Shown: positions 10,229 to 18,120 of the stretch, one piece after another
Position numbering within the stretch: the stretch's first letter is position 1
Layout: each line of letters opens with the position of its first letter
NCBI GenBank assembly: GCA_026393475.1
Contig: JAPLAA010000008.1
Span: 1 to 64,000, forward strand
Direction: 5' to 3'
DNA length: 64,000 nt
Source of the DNA: Actinomycetota bacterium
GTDB lineage: Bacteria > Actinomycetota > Acidimicrobiia > Acidimicrobiales > Ilumatobacteraceae
The notes under the pieces: generated by a model
The model's input: the letters and a program-made list of their open reading frames with translations, nothing else
The model's database searches: none
What the model was told of the DNA's origin: nothing
Program-made: the position numbers and the translations under genes

Positions 10229-11212
10229 ATGACCATCCTCGTCACCGGCGGAGCCGGCTACATCGGCTCGCACACCGTGCGCATGCTGCGCGAACGAGGC
10301 CGCGACGTGGTCGTGCTCGACACCCTCGAGCTCGGGCACCGCGACGCGTTGCTCGGTGCCGAACTCGTCGTCGGCGACATCCACGACCGCGCGCTCGTCA
10401 CCGATCTGTGCCGCTCGCGCGGGGTCACGCAGGTCGTCCACTTCGCCGCCTACAAGAACGTGGGCGAATCGATGATCCGCCCCGAGAAGTACTGGCTCAA
10501 CAACGTCGCCGGCACGGTCGACCTCGTCGAGGCGATGCTCGCGGCCGAGGTGCGCAACATCGTGTTCTCCTCGAGCTGCTCGGTCAACGGCACCCCGCCC
10601 GCCGTCCCCGTCACCGAGGACGCGCCCATCGCCCCCGAGAGCGTGTACGCGGAATCGAAGGCGATGGTCGAGAAGATCCTCGGCTGGTACGGCGTCACCC
10701 ACGGCCTCACGGCGGTGAACCTGCGCTACTTCAACGCCGCCGGCGCCAGCGAGGACAGCCGCATCGGCGAGGACTGGACCCAGTCGCTCAACCTGATCCC
10801 GCTGGTGATGAAGGCAACGCTCGGCAAGCGTCCGCCGGTGCAGGTGTTCGGCGACGACTACCCCACGCCCGACGGCACGTGCGTGCGCGACTACATCCAC
10901 GTCGACGATCTCGCGGACGCCCACATCCGTGCCCTCGACCATCTGTCCGAGGGCGGCGCGACCGTGTCGCTCAACGTCGGCACCGGCATCGGCAGCAGCG
11001 TCCTCGACGTCATCCACGCCGCCGAGCGCGTCTCGGGCCGCACGGTTCCGTACGAGATCGTCGCCCGACGCACCGGAGATCCGGTTTCGACCTACGCCGA
11101 TCCCACCCGCATCCGGGCCGTTCTGGGCTGGGCGTCGACCAAGACGCTCGACCAGATCGTCGACAGCGCGTGGCGCTGGCACAGCACCCACCTCGACGGC
11201 TACGGCAGCTGA
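10229..11212 (+). CDS. galE: UDP-glucose 4-epimerase
   Basis: Interconverts UDP-glucose and UDP-galactose (or an N-acetyl or pentose counterpart). The 327-residue extended SDR shows ILVTGGAGYIGSH, VVHFAAYKNVGESM, the catalytic YAESK motif and LRYFNAAGAS. The active-site Ser region reads SSSCSVNGTP instead of the usual SSSATVYG. It is preceded by GGAGG at about 10219. Placed after ugd and the decarboxylase it could act as a UDP-xylose or UDP-arabinose 4-epimerase; sequence alone does not decide this. Confidence 0.88.
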   Translation: MTILVTGGAGYIGSHTVRMLRERGRDVVVLDTLELGHRDALLGAELVVGDIHDRALVTDLCRSRGVTQVVHFAAYKNVGESMIRPEKYWLNNVAGTVDLVEAMLAAEVRNIVFSSSCSVNGTPPAVPVTEDAPIAPESVYAESKAMVEKILGWYGVTHGLTAVNLRYFNAAGASEDSRIGEDWTQSLNLIPLVMKATLGKRPPVQVFGDDYPTPDGTCVRDYIHVDDLADAHIRALDHLSEGGATVSLNVGTGIGSSVLDVIHAAERVSGRTVPYEIVARRTGDPVSTYADPTRIRAVLGWASTKTLDQIVDSAWRWHSTHLDGYGS

Positions 11213-11272
11213 TCCGCCACGCCGACCACGGGTCGGCCACGACGTCGGTCGGCGGACGGACCGTCGACCCGA

Positions 11273-12025
11273 CTAGAGCGTCGACTTCTGGCGGTCGAGC
11301 CAGCCGAGCAGCACCGCCACGGCGCGCGGGTCGTGGCGCAAGCGGTGCCCCGCACCGTTGATGATCCGCAGCTCGGCCGATCCGTGGGCGTCGGCCAATC
11401 GGCGGGCATCGCTCACCGGCACGCTCTCGTCGTCCTCGCCGTGCATCACCAGCATCGGTCGGGGGGCGAACCGGCGGGCGGCGTCGACCGGGCGGAACCG
11501 GCGCAACTCGCGGGCCCACTCGTCGAATGCACGAGGGAATCCGGCGGTGCGCACCGCACCGATCTCGCGGGCGTGTTCGAGGAACCGCCTCGGCTGGGCC
11601 GCCCAGTCGTCGAAGTCGGCCCGTGGGCTGAGCAGCGCGGCCCCGCGGATGCGCGGATCGTCGGCGGCCACGCACGTGGCGATCGAGCCACCCGTGTTGG
11701 TGCCGATCAACCAGATGCCGGTGGGGTTGGCCTCCGCGATGAGGTGGTCGATCGCATTGCGCAGGTCGTCGACCCACCCCTGCAGCGAGAAGTCGCCCTC
11801 GCTGGTGCCGCATCCGCGGAAGTTGAACGTCATCGCCGCCCACCGCTGCTCGTTGGCGACGCGATCGATCAGCTCCGGGAAGGTGATCGCGCTCTGCCGG
11901 GCATCGAGTGGGCCGACGGGGAAGCCGTGGCACAGGATGAGGCCCGGGAGGGCATCGGACTTGCCCGCCGGACGAGCGAGATAGCGCGAGAGTTGCAGGC
12001 CGCCCGAGGTGAAGCTGCCGTTCAC
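11273..12025 (-). CDS. alpha/beta hydrolase with Asn at the nucleophile position
   Basis: A 250-residue alpha/beta-hydrolase fold with the oxyanion segment LILCHGFPVG, TFNFRGCGTSEG, the acid residue in MHGEDDESVP and the histidine in GAGHRLRH. At the nucleophile elbow, where GxSxG is expected, the sequence is LIGTNTGGS, placing Asn at residue 110. I checked the codon on the DNA (AAC, complement of 11696-11698). The rest of the triad is intact, so it is either catalytically altered or inactive as a classical esterase. It stands alone, leftward, convergent to galE. Confidence 0.75.
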   Translation of the reverse strand: MNGSFTSGGLQLSRYLARPAGKSDALPGLILCHGFPVGPLDARQSAITFPELIDRVANEQRWAAMTFNFRGCGTSEGDFSLQGWVDDLRNAIDHLIAEANPTGIWLIGTNTGGSIATCVAADDPRIRGAALLSPRADFDDWAAQPRRFLEHAREIGAVRTAGFPRAFDEWARELRRFRPVDAARRFAPRPMLVMHGEDDESVPVSDARRLADAHGSAELRIINGAGHRLRHDPRAVAVLLGWLDRQKSTL

Positions 12026-12080
12026 ACCGACACCCCCGACCGGCCCGACATCAACCGGCTCACCGACAACCAGCGCGGGC

Positions 12081-12305
12081 TCAGGCGCGCGGCTTGCGGT
12101 GGCGGCGGCGCTTGCCCGGCGTGGCCAGGGTGTAGCCGCGGTTGCGGGCCTCGACGAGGGTGTCGGGTCCGAAGCAGAGGCCCGTCTCGGCCGCCACGAT
12201 CTCGTCGATCACGGCCTCGTCGGTCCACTCGTCGAGGTCGTACACCAGCTGGGTGCGCTTGTCGCCGAGGAATCGAGTGTGTTCGAAGCGGGACGGCCGT
12301 TCCAT
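12081..12305 (-). CDS. small conserved-looking hypothetical protein
   Basis: A 74-residue reading frame starting MERPSRFEHTRFLGDKR at ATG 12305 and ending in the basic tail PGKRRRHRKPRA. The central part (YDLDEWTDEAVIDEIVAAETGLCFGPDTLVEARNRGY) is acidic and helical. Codon third positions are strongly GC-rich, as in neighbouring genes. I do not recognise the family. The basic C-terminus suggests nucleic-acid contact, which is only a guess. Upstream lies the structured-RNA candidate. Confidence 0.55.
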   Translation of the reverse strand: MERPSRFEHTRFLGDKRTQLVYDLDEWTDEAVIDEIVAAETGLCFGPDTLVEARNRGYTLATPGKRRRHRKPRA

Positions 12306-12341
12306 GACGCTGCAACCTAGCGGGCATCGGGCCCGGGACGC

Positions 12342-12377
12342 GAACAGGGCAGCGACCCGGAGGCCGCTGCCCTGTTC
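12342..12377 (-). terminator. strong hairpin ending the RNA candidate
   Basis: A perfect 13-bp inverted repeat: GAACAGGGCAGCG at 12342-12354 and CGCTGCCCTGTTC at 12365-12377 around a 10-nt loop. It lies at the 3' end of the leftward RNA candidate and just before the next leftward gene. No T-run follows on either strand, so it may be a non-canonical terminator or processing signal. Confidence 0.55.
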
Positions 12378-12565
12378 CTGACTGGTACGAGACCGAACTC
12401 CCACACATGCGCCGACGGGACCAGCTCCGGCAGGGAGATCAGCAGAGGTTGGCGTGGATTCGCCAGGCGGTCCAGCCTGAAGGCCTAGCGGCCAACCACC
12501 TCCAGAGTCCCATGACAATTGCTGTTCAGTTGGACCACCTCCTCTCTCTGGTGAGGGAAGTCAAT
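12342..12565 (-). ncRNA. candidate structured RNA, 6S-like architecture
   Basis: The 360-bp gap 12306-12665 has no convincing gene and is visibly less GC-rich than its surroundings. Read leftward it folds into nested helices: a closing stem (12551-12563 with 12394-12406, mostly paired), a large asymmetric bubble, GTCCC/GGGAC (12507-12511 with 12417-12421), GCCAACC/GGTTGGC (12491-12497 with 12447-12453), GCG/CGC (12488-12490 with 12461-12463) and an apical hairpin GCCTG/CAGGC (12475-12479 with 12464-12468), then the 13-bp 3' hairpin. A closing stem, wide central bubble and long apical arm is the plan of 6S RNA and the mycobacterial Ms1 RNA. I found no RNase P, tmRNA or SRP signatures. The 5' end is uncertain. 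Confidence 0.45.
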
Positions 12566-12665
12566 CACAGGCCCCGGCGGCACCGCCATCGGATTTTCGT
12601 GAACGCCGCGTGACACCCCGGGAGGCTCGAGCAGGCGTGAGCGAGAGGGTCGCGAGCCGCGCTCG

Positions 12666-13118
12666 CTACAGGTCGATCGCCTTGGGGCCGACGGCGCCGA
12701 TCGCCTCGAAGTAGGCGAGGTGCGCGTCGACGACGTGCACGACGTCGACGTCGTCGAGGATCTCGATCCCTGCCCGGTCGGCCTCGGCCAACAGGTACGC
12801 CGTGAGGTCGTCCTCGCCGACGATGACGAGGTCGGCGATGTCCTGGCGCCGGTCGACGACGTTGGTGGGCTGGAGCCCCTTCGCGTGCAGCCAGCGCATG
12901 TGGAACGTGAGCAGCTGCTCGAGCTCGGCCGGCGTGAGCCGCGCCTGGGTGTCGGCGGGGAGGTACTCGGCGACGAACTCGACCACCTCGTCGATCATGT
13001 ACACCGACCGAGGTGCGACGGCATCGAGGCGATGCGCCTCGCGACCGATGACGACGGCGGCGATGACGAACGTGCAGACCGCGGCAGCGGCGAGGAACAC
13101 CCAGGTGATCGGCTCCAC
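12666..13118 (-). CDS. membrane-anchored hypothetical protein
   Basis: About 150 residues from GTG 13118 (MEPITWVFLAAAAVCTFVIAAVVIG): one N-terminal transmembrane helix, then a cytoplasmic, acidic helical domain (DEVVEFVAEYLPADTQARLTPAELEQLLTFHMRWLHAKG) and a C-terminal alpha/beta segment. I do not recognise a named family. Longer in-frame starts exist but add low-complexity Arg/Ser-rich sequence upstream of the helix. It follows the large membrane protein gene by 73 bp in the same direction. Confidence 0.6.
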   Translation of the reverse strand: MEPITWVFLAAAAVCTFVIAAVVIGREAHRLDAVAPRSVYMIDEVVEFVAEYLPADTQARLTPAELEQLLTFHMRWLHAKGLQPTNVVDRRQDIADLVIVGEDDLTAYLLAEADRAGIEILDDVDVVHVVDAHLAYFEAIGAVGPKAIDL

Positions 13119-13191
13119 GTCGGGCACGCTATCGGCGGCCCGCACCGGCCGTGGCGAGACGACGCCGGCGGAGGGATCGCCGAGCATCGGA

Positions 13192-15390
13192 TCAGCCGGA
13201 CGTGGCGAACCCGCTCGCCCACACCTCATCGACGCCGTCGACCGCCAGATACAGCGTCTGCCCTGGGCGTGCTGTGAACTCGAGTTGCGTCGGCGCTGCA
13301 CCGACGTTCACCTGTCCGATGATGAGGCTCGAGCCCGTTCGATCGATGACCGCCACGATCCCGGTCCCCGACGAACTCCACACCTCGAAGCGCACCGTCA
13401 CCAGCTCGGCGGCCGAGCCGGCGCTCACGACCTGTACCTGCGCACCGTCCGACGCAGGTCGGCGACCTCCCCACCCGTCTGCCTCGAAGTCGCCCCACCC
13501 ACTGCCGAGGGCGAGTACCCCGACCGCGACGGGCCCGGCCTCGATCCGGTACACCCGGTTGGCGAGACAGTCGCGCCCGTCGGCGTCGCGGGCGGGGACG
13601 CCGAGCACCGGCCGGTCGCAGGTGGTGGTCGACTCGAGCACCAGCCCGTCGGGCACGTCGTCGGGCCGGACGACCTCGGTGCCGCGGTCGGTGACCACCA
13701 CGACGTCGGTGCCCAGCATCCGCAGGCCCGGCAGCGTCTGCGGGTCGTCGAGCGCGGCGAGCCCGCGGACCACGTCGGCCGGATCGTCCACCGCGCCGGT
13801 GTCGCTCGCCGGGTTGACCAGCACCTTGTCGAGCACCGGTTGGAAGGTCGACAGCACGTCGCCGTCCTGCCCTGCGCGCAGCATCGGGTAGAGGGCCACG
13901 GTGTCGACGGAGTCGTCGGCACCGAGCGAGACGAACACCGCCGGCGTGCGTGCGTACGACCAGGTGGGCGGCGACCAGGGCGCGAACGTGAGCGACTCGA
14001 ACAGGGCGACGGCCGCCACGCCGCCGGCGACCGCCGCGCGACGCGACGGTCGCGGTGATCGGGCGAGCACCGATTCCAGCCCGATCGCGGCCAGTGCGAG
14101 CAGCCCGGTGAGCACCAGGATCACGAGGCGCGACAGCACGCGCACCTGTGGCATCACCGCACGGATCAGGTCGCCGGGCATCGGCAGCGACACCCCGAAC
14201 ACCGACATGTCCGGATCGAGGCTGCACAGCACGCCGACGGCCACCAGCCCGAGGAGTCCGCCGACGACCACCCGCCGGTCGACACACGGCTCACCCGTCG
14301 CCTCGGCCCCCTCCGCGCCCTCAGCTCTGTCCGCACCGGCGGCCGCGCGGCGGACGGCGAGCACGCCGATCACGGCCAGCGCGATCGGCACCATGCCGAG
14401 GTACAGGGCCGTCTCGGCGAAGTTCGAACGGTGCATGTGCTCGATCCGCCAGGTCGTGTACCCGTCGGGAGCGAGCGGATGACGCCCGGACGGCAGCAGG
14501 TACTCCCACAGGCGTGCGCCGTAGCGGCCCGCGTCCTCGGCCGATCGCGTGGTCTGCTCGTCGATCGCCCCGAAGTCGGACAGCAGCGTCAGCGCCCACG
14601 GGACGAGGAGCACGAGCGCGACGCCACCGGCGACGACCGTCGCGCCGATCCGGTGGACCAACCACCGCGACGCCGACCGACCGTCGCGACGCAGCACGGT
14701 GATCGTCATGCCGCCCACCACACCGACGACGGTGAGCGCCGCGAACGTGAGGTGGTAGCCGTCGACGTAGGGCAGCGCACCCCAGCACGCGCCCACCGCG
14801 AGCACTCGTGCCACGGTCACCCGCTCCCAGAGGCGGACGAGCGCGAGCACGAGCAGCGGGAACAGCGCCAGGAACACCCCGCCGGTGTGCCCCCACTCGG
14901 CCTTCAACTGGCTGAACGAACTGAACGCGAACACCAGCGCGACGACGGTGGCGACGGCGCGGCTGCGCACGAGGTGGCGTACCAGCGCCCACATGCCGAG
15001 GCCCGACGTGACGTAGCCGAGCACGAACGTGAGGTTGTAGGCGCACACCGGCCCGACCACCTTCGTGAACGCCCACATCGGCAGCAGGATCGCCACGTTG
15101 ACGATCAGCAGCGGGCGCCAGAGCACGTCGCCGAGGTTGCCGCCCGTGAGGTACTGCACCGGTTGGAACGGTGAGCCGCCGGTGCGTTCCCACGCCCAGT
15201 TCAACCACACGGCCCCGCTGGTCCCGTCGTTCGGGCGACCGCGCACGAACGTGTCGCACCGCAGCACCGCGTCGCCCATCGCGATCGTCGCGAGCACCAC
15301 GAGCCCGAACAGGGTGACGCCGAACGACACCCACGTCGAGCGCGCCACGCGCGATCCGCCGGGTCGCGGGTCGGCGGCGGATGCGGTCAC
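13192..15390 (-). CDS. large polytopic membrane protein, GT-C-like
   Basis: About 732 residues with roughly 12 transmembrane helices in the first 480 residues, then a C-terminal extracytoplasmic domain. An acidic first loop (MGDAVLRCDTFVRGRPNDGTSGAVW), a tryptophan-rich loop (LKAEWGHTGG) and a large soluble C-terminus give the layout of membrane glycosyltransferases of the GT-C superfamily or YfhO-like proteins. I cannot assign the reaction. The start is uncertain: GTG 15390 (VTASAADPRPGG) is chosen, and GTG 15348 (VARSTWVSFGV) is a shorter alternative beginning right at the first helix. Confidence 0.7.
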   Translation of the reverse strand: MTASAADPRPGGSRVARSTWVSFGVTLFGLVVLATIAMGDAVLRCDTFVRGRPNDGTSGAVWLNWAWERTGGSPFQPVQYLTGGNLGDVLWRPLLIVNVAILLPMWAFTKVVGPVCAYNLTFVLGYVTSGLGMWALVRHLVRSRAVATVVALVFAFSSFSQLKAEWGHTGGVFLALFPLLVLALVRLWERVTVARVLAVGACWGALPYVDGYHLTFAALTVVGVVGGMTITVLRRDGRSASRWLVHRIGATVVAGGVALVLLVPWALTLLSDFGAIDEQTTRSAEDAGRYGARLWEYLLPSGRHPLAPDGYTTWRIEHMHRSNFAETALYLGMVPIALAVIGVLAVRRAAAGADRAEGAEGAEATGEPCVDRRVVVGGLLGLVAVGVLCSLDPDMSVFGVSLPMPGDLIRAVMPQVRVLSRLVILVLTGLLALAAIGLESVLARSPRPSRRAAVAGGVAAVALFESLTFAPWSPPTWSYARTPAVFVSLGADDSVDTVALYPMLRAGQDGDVLSTFQPVLDKVLVNPASDTGAVDDPADVVRGLAALDDPQTLPGLRMLGTDVVVVTDRGTEVVRPDDVPDGLVLESTTTCDRPVLGVPARDADGRDCLANRVYRIEAGPVAVGVLALGSGWGDFEADGWGGRRPASDGAQVQVVSAGSAAELVTVRFEVWSSSGTGIVAVIDRTGSSLIIGQVNVGAAPTQLEFTARPGQTLYLAVDGVDEVWASGFATSG

Positions 15391-15481
15391 CGAGCCAGTC
15401 AAGCAGGGGCGACCCGCGACGGACCGACATCGGCCGTCAGACGACCGCGCCACATCGATGCCCCATCGGTGCGGAAAACGG

Positions 15482-15511
15482 CGAACGGCCCGGGTCGCCC
15501 CGGGCCGTTCG
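15482..15511 (-). terminator. rho-independent terminator of the acyl-CoA dehydrogenase gene
   Basis: A perfect 13-bp stem, CGAACGGCCCGGG (15482-15494) and CCCGGGCCGTTCG (15499-15511), with a 4-nt loop. On the minus strand it is followed by GCCGTTTTCC, a short T-run, which orients it as a terminator for the gene ending at 15553. Confidence 0.75.
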
Positions 15512-15552
15512 TGTGATCGATGCGATCCAGCGGGCGAGCGCCCGCCGTCGGA

Positions 15553-16668
15553 TCAGATGCCGATGCGCTGCGCCAGCAGCTCGCGGTGGTACGTCGGGTC
15601 ACCGAAGAGCAGCTCGCTCGACTTCGCACGCTTGAAGTACAGGTGCGCCGGGTGCTCCCAGGTGAAACCGATGCCACCGTGGATCTGGATGTTCTCGGCC
15701 GTGGCGTGGAAGTACGCCTCCGAGCAGTAGGCCTTGGCCAGCGACGCCACCGAGGGCAGCTCGTCGTTGAGCTCGGCCGCGCACCACATGCCGTAGTACG
15801 CCGCGCTCTTGGCCGACTCGACCTCGAGCAGCATGTCGGCGCACTTGTGCTTGATCGCCTGGAACGAGCCGATCGGGCGGCCGAACTGCACGCGCACCTT
15901 GGCGTAGTCGACGGCCATCTCGAGCACCTTCTGGGCGCCACCGACCTGCTCGGCGGCGAGGCCGACGGCGGCGAGGTCGAGCACGCGGTCGAGAACCGTC
16001 CAGCCCTCGCCCTCGGTGCCGATGAGCGTCGCCGGGGTGTTGGCGAACTCGAGCTTGGCCTGCTTGCGCGTCTGGTCCATCGTGCTGAGCGCCGTGCGGG
16101 TGAGGCCGGCTGCGCCACCGTCGACGGTGAACAGGCTGACGCCCTTGTCGGTGCGGGCCGCCACGATGATGAGGTCGGCGGTGTGGCCGTCGAGCACGAA
16201 CATCTTGGTGCCGTTGAGGGTGAAGCTGTCGCCCGAGCCGGTGGCCTGGGTGGTGATGCCGCTCTCGTCCCACTTGCCCGAGGGCTCGGTGAAGGCGAGG
16301 GTCGCGATCGTGGTGCCGGCGGCGATGCCGGGCAGGTGCGCTGCCTTCGCGGCGTCGTCACCGCTGTGGATCAGCGTGTTGGCGGCGAGCACGACGGTCG
16401 AGAAGAACGGGGCGCACAGCAGGGCGCGACCCATCTCCTCGAGCACGATGCCCAGCTCGACGTAGCTGTAGCCCGAGCCACCGAACTCCTCGGGGATGAT
16501 CAGACCCTGCAGGCCGAGCTGCTCACCGGCCTGGCTCCACACGGCGGGATCGAAACCGTTGTCGGTCTCCATCTGCTCGCGCACGGCGGTCTCTGGGCTC
16601 TTGGCGTCGAGGAACTGGCGCACGGTCTTGCGCAGCTCTTCCTGTTCTTCGGTGAAGGCAAAGTTCAT
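15553..16668 (-). CDS. acyl-CoA dehydrogenase
   Basis: This 371-residue flavoprotein catalyses alpha,beta-dehydrogenation of an acyl-CoA thioester, passing electrons to an electron-transfer flavoprotein. The N-terminal helical domain begins MNFAFTEEQEELRKTVRQFL, the middle beta domain has ATLAFTEPSGKWDESGI and GTKMFVLDG, and the C-terminal domain has RVQFGRPIGSFQAIKHKCADML and IQIHGGIGFTWEHPAHLYFKRAK. The last motif resembles the actinobacterial FadE group used for branched or steroid side-chain substrates, but the substrate is not fixed by this. It is monocistronic, with a clear terminator, and divergent from the toxin-antitoxin pair. Confidence 0.92.
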   Translation of the reverse strand: MNFAFTEEQEELRKTVRQFLDAKSPETAVREQMETDNGFDPAVWSQAGEQLGLQGLIIPEEFGGSGYSYVELGIVLEEMGRALLCAPFFSTVVLAANTLIHSGDDAAKAAHLPGIAAGTTIATLAFTEPSGKWDESGITTQATGSGDSFTLNGTKMFVLDGHTADLIIVAARTDKGVSLFTVDGGAAGLTRTALSTMDQTRKQAKLEFANTPATLIGTEGEGWTVLDRVLDLAAVGLAAEQVGGAQKVLEMAVDYAKVRVQFGRPIGSFQAIKHKCADMLLEVESAKSAAYYGMWCAAELNDELPSVASLAKAYCSEAYFHATAENIQIHGGIGFTWEHPAHLYFKRAKSSELLFGDPTYHRELLAQRIGI

Positions 16669-16710
16669 GCGGGCAGTCTGGCGACGCCGGAGGGACATCG
16701 AGAAATCGGG

Positions 16711-16732
16711 ATGTGTACACTTGCGTACACAT
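16711..16732. promoter_or_regulatory. palindromic operator of the toxin-antitoxin module
   Basis: A perfect inverted repeat, ATGTGTAC (16711-16718) and GTACACAT (16725-16732), spaced by 6 nt. It contains TGTACA at 16714-16719, the core recognised by YefM/Phd-type antitoxins in the well-studied yefM-yoeB operator. A -10-like TACACT (16716-16721) lies inside the repeat, so antitoxin binding would block RNA polymerase. It may also influence the divergent acyl-CoA dehydrogenase gene, which starts at 16668. Confidence 0.7.
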
Positions 16733-16764
16733 GAACGAGCACCGTCCATGACCAGGGACCGACC

Positions 16765-17064
16765 GTGATCGGGATCCGCGAACTGCGCGCCGACCTCGCC
16801 GCGCACGTCCGCCGCGCGGCGGGCGGTGAACCGACGCTCGTGTCGATCGCCGGGCGGCCCGCTGCGGCGATCGTCCCACTGTCGGCACTCGACCACGAGA
16901 CCGCGACGAGCGATGAGGGCTCCACGGCCGCTCATCTCTCATCGCTGGTGTCGTCGGGCGCGTTGATCCCGCCGCGACGGGCCGACCGGTCGGTGCCCGA
17001 GCGGTTCGTGACGGTGTGGGGCAACGCCCGGCTCGACCGTCTGCTGCGCGAGATCCGCGGCTGA
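16765..17064 (+). CDS. Phd/YefM-family antitoxin
   Basis: A 99-residue DNA-binding antitoxin. The N-terminal 40 residues (MIGIRELRADLAAHVRRAAGGEPTL, then VSIAGRPAAAIVPL) are the Phd/YefM beta-hairpin and helix fold; the C-terminal part (SVPERFVTVWGNARLDRLLREIRG) would wrap the toxin. It starts at GTG 16765, behind a palindrome containing TGTACA, consistent with autoregulation. It is followed by a PIN-domain toxin. Confidence 0.85.
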   Translation: MIGIRELRADLAAHVRRAAGGEPTLVSIAGRPAAAIVPLSALDHETATSDEGSTAAHLSSLVSSGALIPPRRADRSVPERFVTVWGNARLDRLLREIRG

Positions 17065-17090
17065 CCGGACACCGATGACCGGACACCGAT
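17063..17090 (+). repeat. 14-bp tandem duplication at the toxin start
   Basis: GACCGGACACCGAT occurs twice in a row (17063-17076, 17077-17090), from the antitoxin stop to the toxin start codon. It creates a second ATG at 17075 that opens a 5-codon frame (MTGHR) whose TGA overlaps the toxin ATG at 17089 as ATGA. Confidence 0.85.
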
Positions 17091-17493
17091 GACCGTCTAC
17101 CTCGACGCCAGCGCGCTGGTCGCTGCCCACCTCGACCAGCCCATCCGCACGGTCGTGCTCGACGCGATGCGCGACGACCCCGACTGGTGCTCGAGCGGGC
17201 TCACCCTGATGGAGTCGCTCGCCCTGATCGACCGCGTGGTCGACGAGCCGGTGCTGCGCAACGACCTCGAGGATCTGGTGCGGCTCACCTGGGATCGTGT
17301 CGCCGTGGTGCCGGTCGACCAGCGGTGCCTCGACCGGGCCGCCGCACTCATGCGCGAGCAACCGCTCCGGCTGAGCGACGCGCTGCACCTCGCCGCCGCC
17401 GACCGCCTGCCGCGCCCCGTCCGGTTCGTCACGTTCGACCCGGCGCAGATCATGGTGGCCCTGTCGCTCGGCTACGACGTCGTCTCCAGCTGA
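17089..17493 (+). CDS. PIN-domain toxin (VapC-like ribonuclease)
   Basis: A 134-residue PIN-domain protein, predicted to be a Mg2+-dependent endoribonuclease. The acidic metal site is complete: Asp6 (VYLDAS), Glu42 (TLMESLA), Asp97 (RLSDALHLAAA) and Asp117 (TFDPAQ). It begins at ATG 17089, 25 bp after the antitoxin stop, within the 14-bp duplication. Pairing of a Phd/YefM antitoxin with a PIN toxin is known for VapBC variants. Its likely target (tRNA or rRNA) cannot be inferred. Confidence 0.88.
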   Translation: MTVYLDASALVAAHLDQPIRTVVLDAMRDDPDWCSSGLTLMESLALIDRVVDEPVLRNDLEDLVRLTWDRVAVVPVDQRCLDRAAALMREQPLRLSDALHLAAADRLPRPVRFVTFDPAQIMVALSLGYDVVSS

Positions 17494-17505
17494 CAGACTG
17501 ATGCC

Positions 17506-18120
17506 ATGACGACGCTGCACTGGGCCGACGGGCGACTCGAGATCCACCGCGTGGTGGTGGGTCCCTATGCGAACAACGTGTTCGTGCTGCGGTGCCGGCA
17601 CACCGGCGAGTCGGTCCTCATCGACGCGGCCAACGAGCACGAGCGGCTGCTCGAACTGTGCCAGCGCCTCGACGTGAAGCGCGTGCTCGAGACGCACGGC
17701 CACTGGGACCACATCGGCGCCGTCACCCAGATGCGCGAGGCGGGCTACGAGGTCGCGGTCACCAGCCAGGACGCGCCGATGCTGAAGGACTGCGGATACG
17801 ACGTGTTCCTCGACGACGCCGAGGTGATCGAGGTCGGCAAGCTCCGCCTGCACGCGATCCACAACCCCGGCCACACGCCCGGTTCGATCTCGTTCCTCGT
17901 CGACGGGTCGCCGGTGCTGTTCTCGGGCGACACCCTGTTCCCGGGCGGACCGGGCAACACCTCGTTCGAGGGCGGCGACTTCGCGACGATCATCGATTCG
18001 ATCGACAACAAGCTGTTCACGCTGCCGGCCAACACCGTCGTGATGCCCGGCCACGGTGTCGACACCACGATCGGCAACGAACGGCCCGCCCTCGCCGAGT
18101 GGGTGGCCCGGGGCTGGTGA
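17506..18120 (+). CDS. metallo-beta-lactamase-fold hydrolase (glyoxalase II-like)
   Basis: A 204-residue single-domain MBL protein with the binuclear metal motif ETHGHWDHIG, a later His in NPGHTPGS, the bridging Asp in FSGDTLFPGG and the last His in MPGHG. It resembles small glyoxalase II-type thioesterases but lacks the C-terminal helical domain of GloB, so the substrate is open. It starts 12 bp after the toxin gene, and its TGA overlaps the next start as GTGA. Confidence 0.85.
   Translation: MTTLHWADGRLEIHRVVVGPYANNVFVLRCRHTGESVLIDAANEHERLLELCQRLDVKRVLETHGHWDHIGAVTQMREAGYEVAVTSQDAPMLKDCGYDVFLDDAEVIEVGKLRLHAIHNPGHTPGSISFLVDGSPVLFSGDTLFPGGPGNTSFEGGDFATIIDSIDNKLFTLPANTVVMPGHGVDTTIGNERPALAEWVARGW

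Noticed and set aside
12407..12613. Rightward 68-codon frame in the structured RNA region
   Set aside because: No ribosome site or homologous motif, and its sequence is better explained by the RNA helices on the opposite strand.
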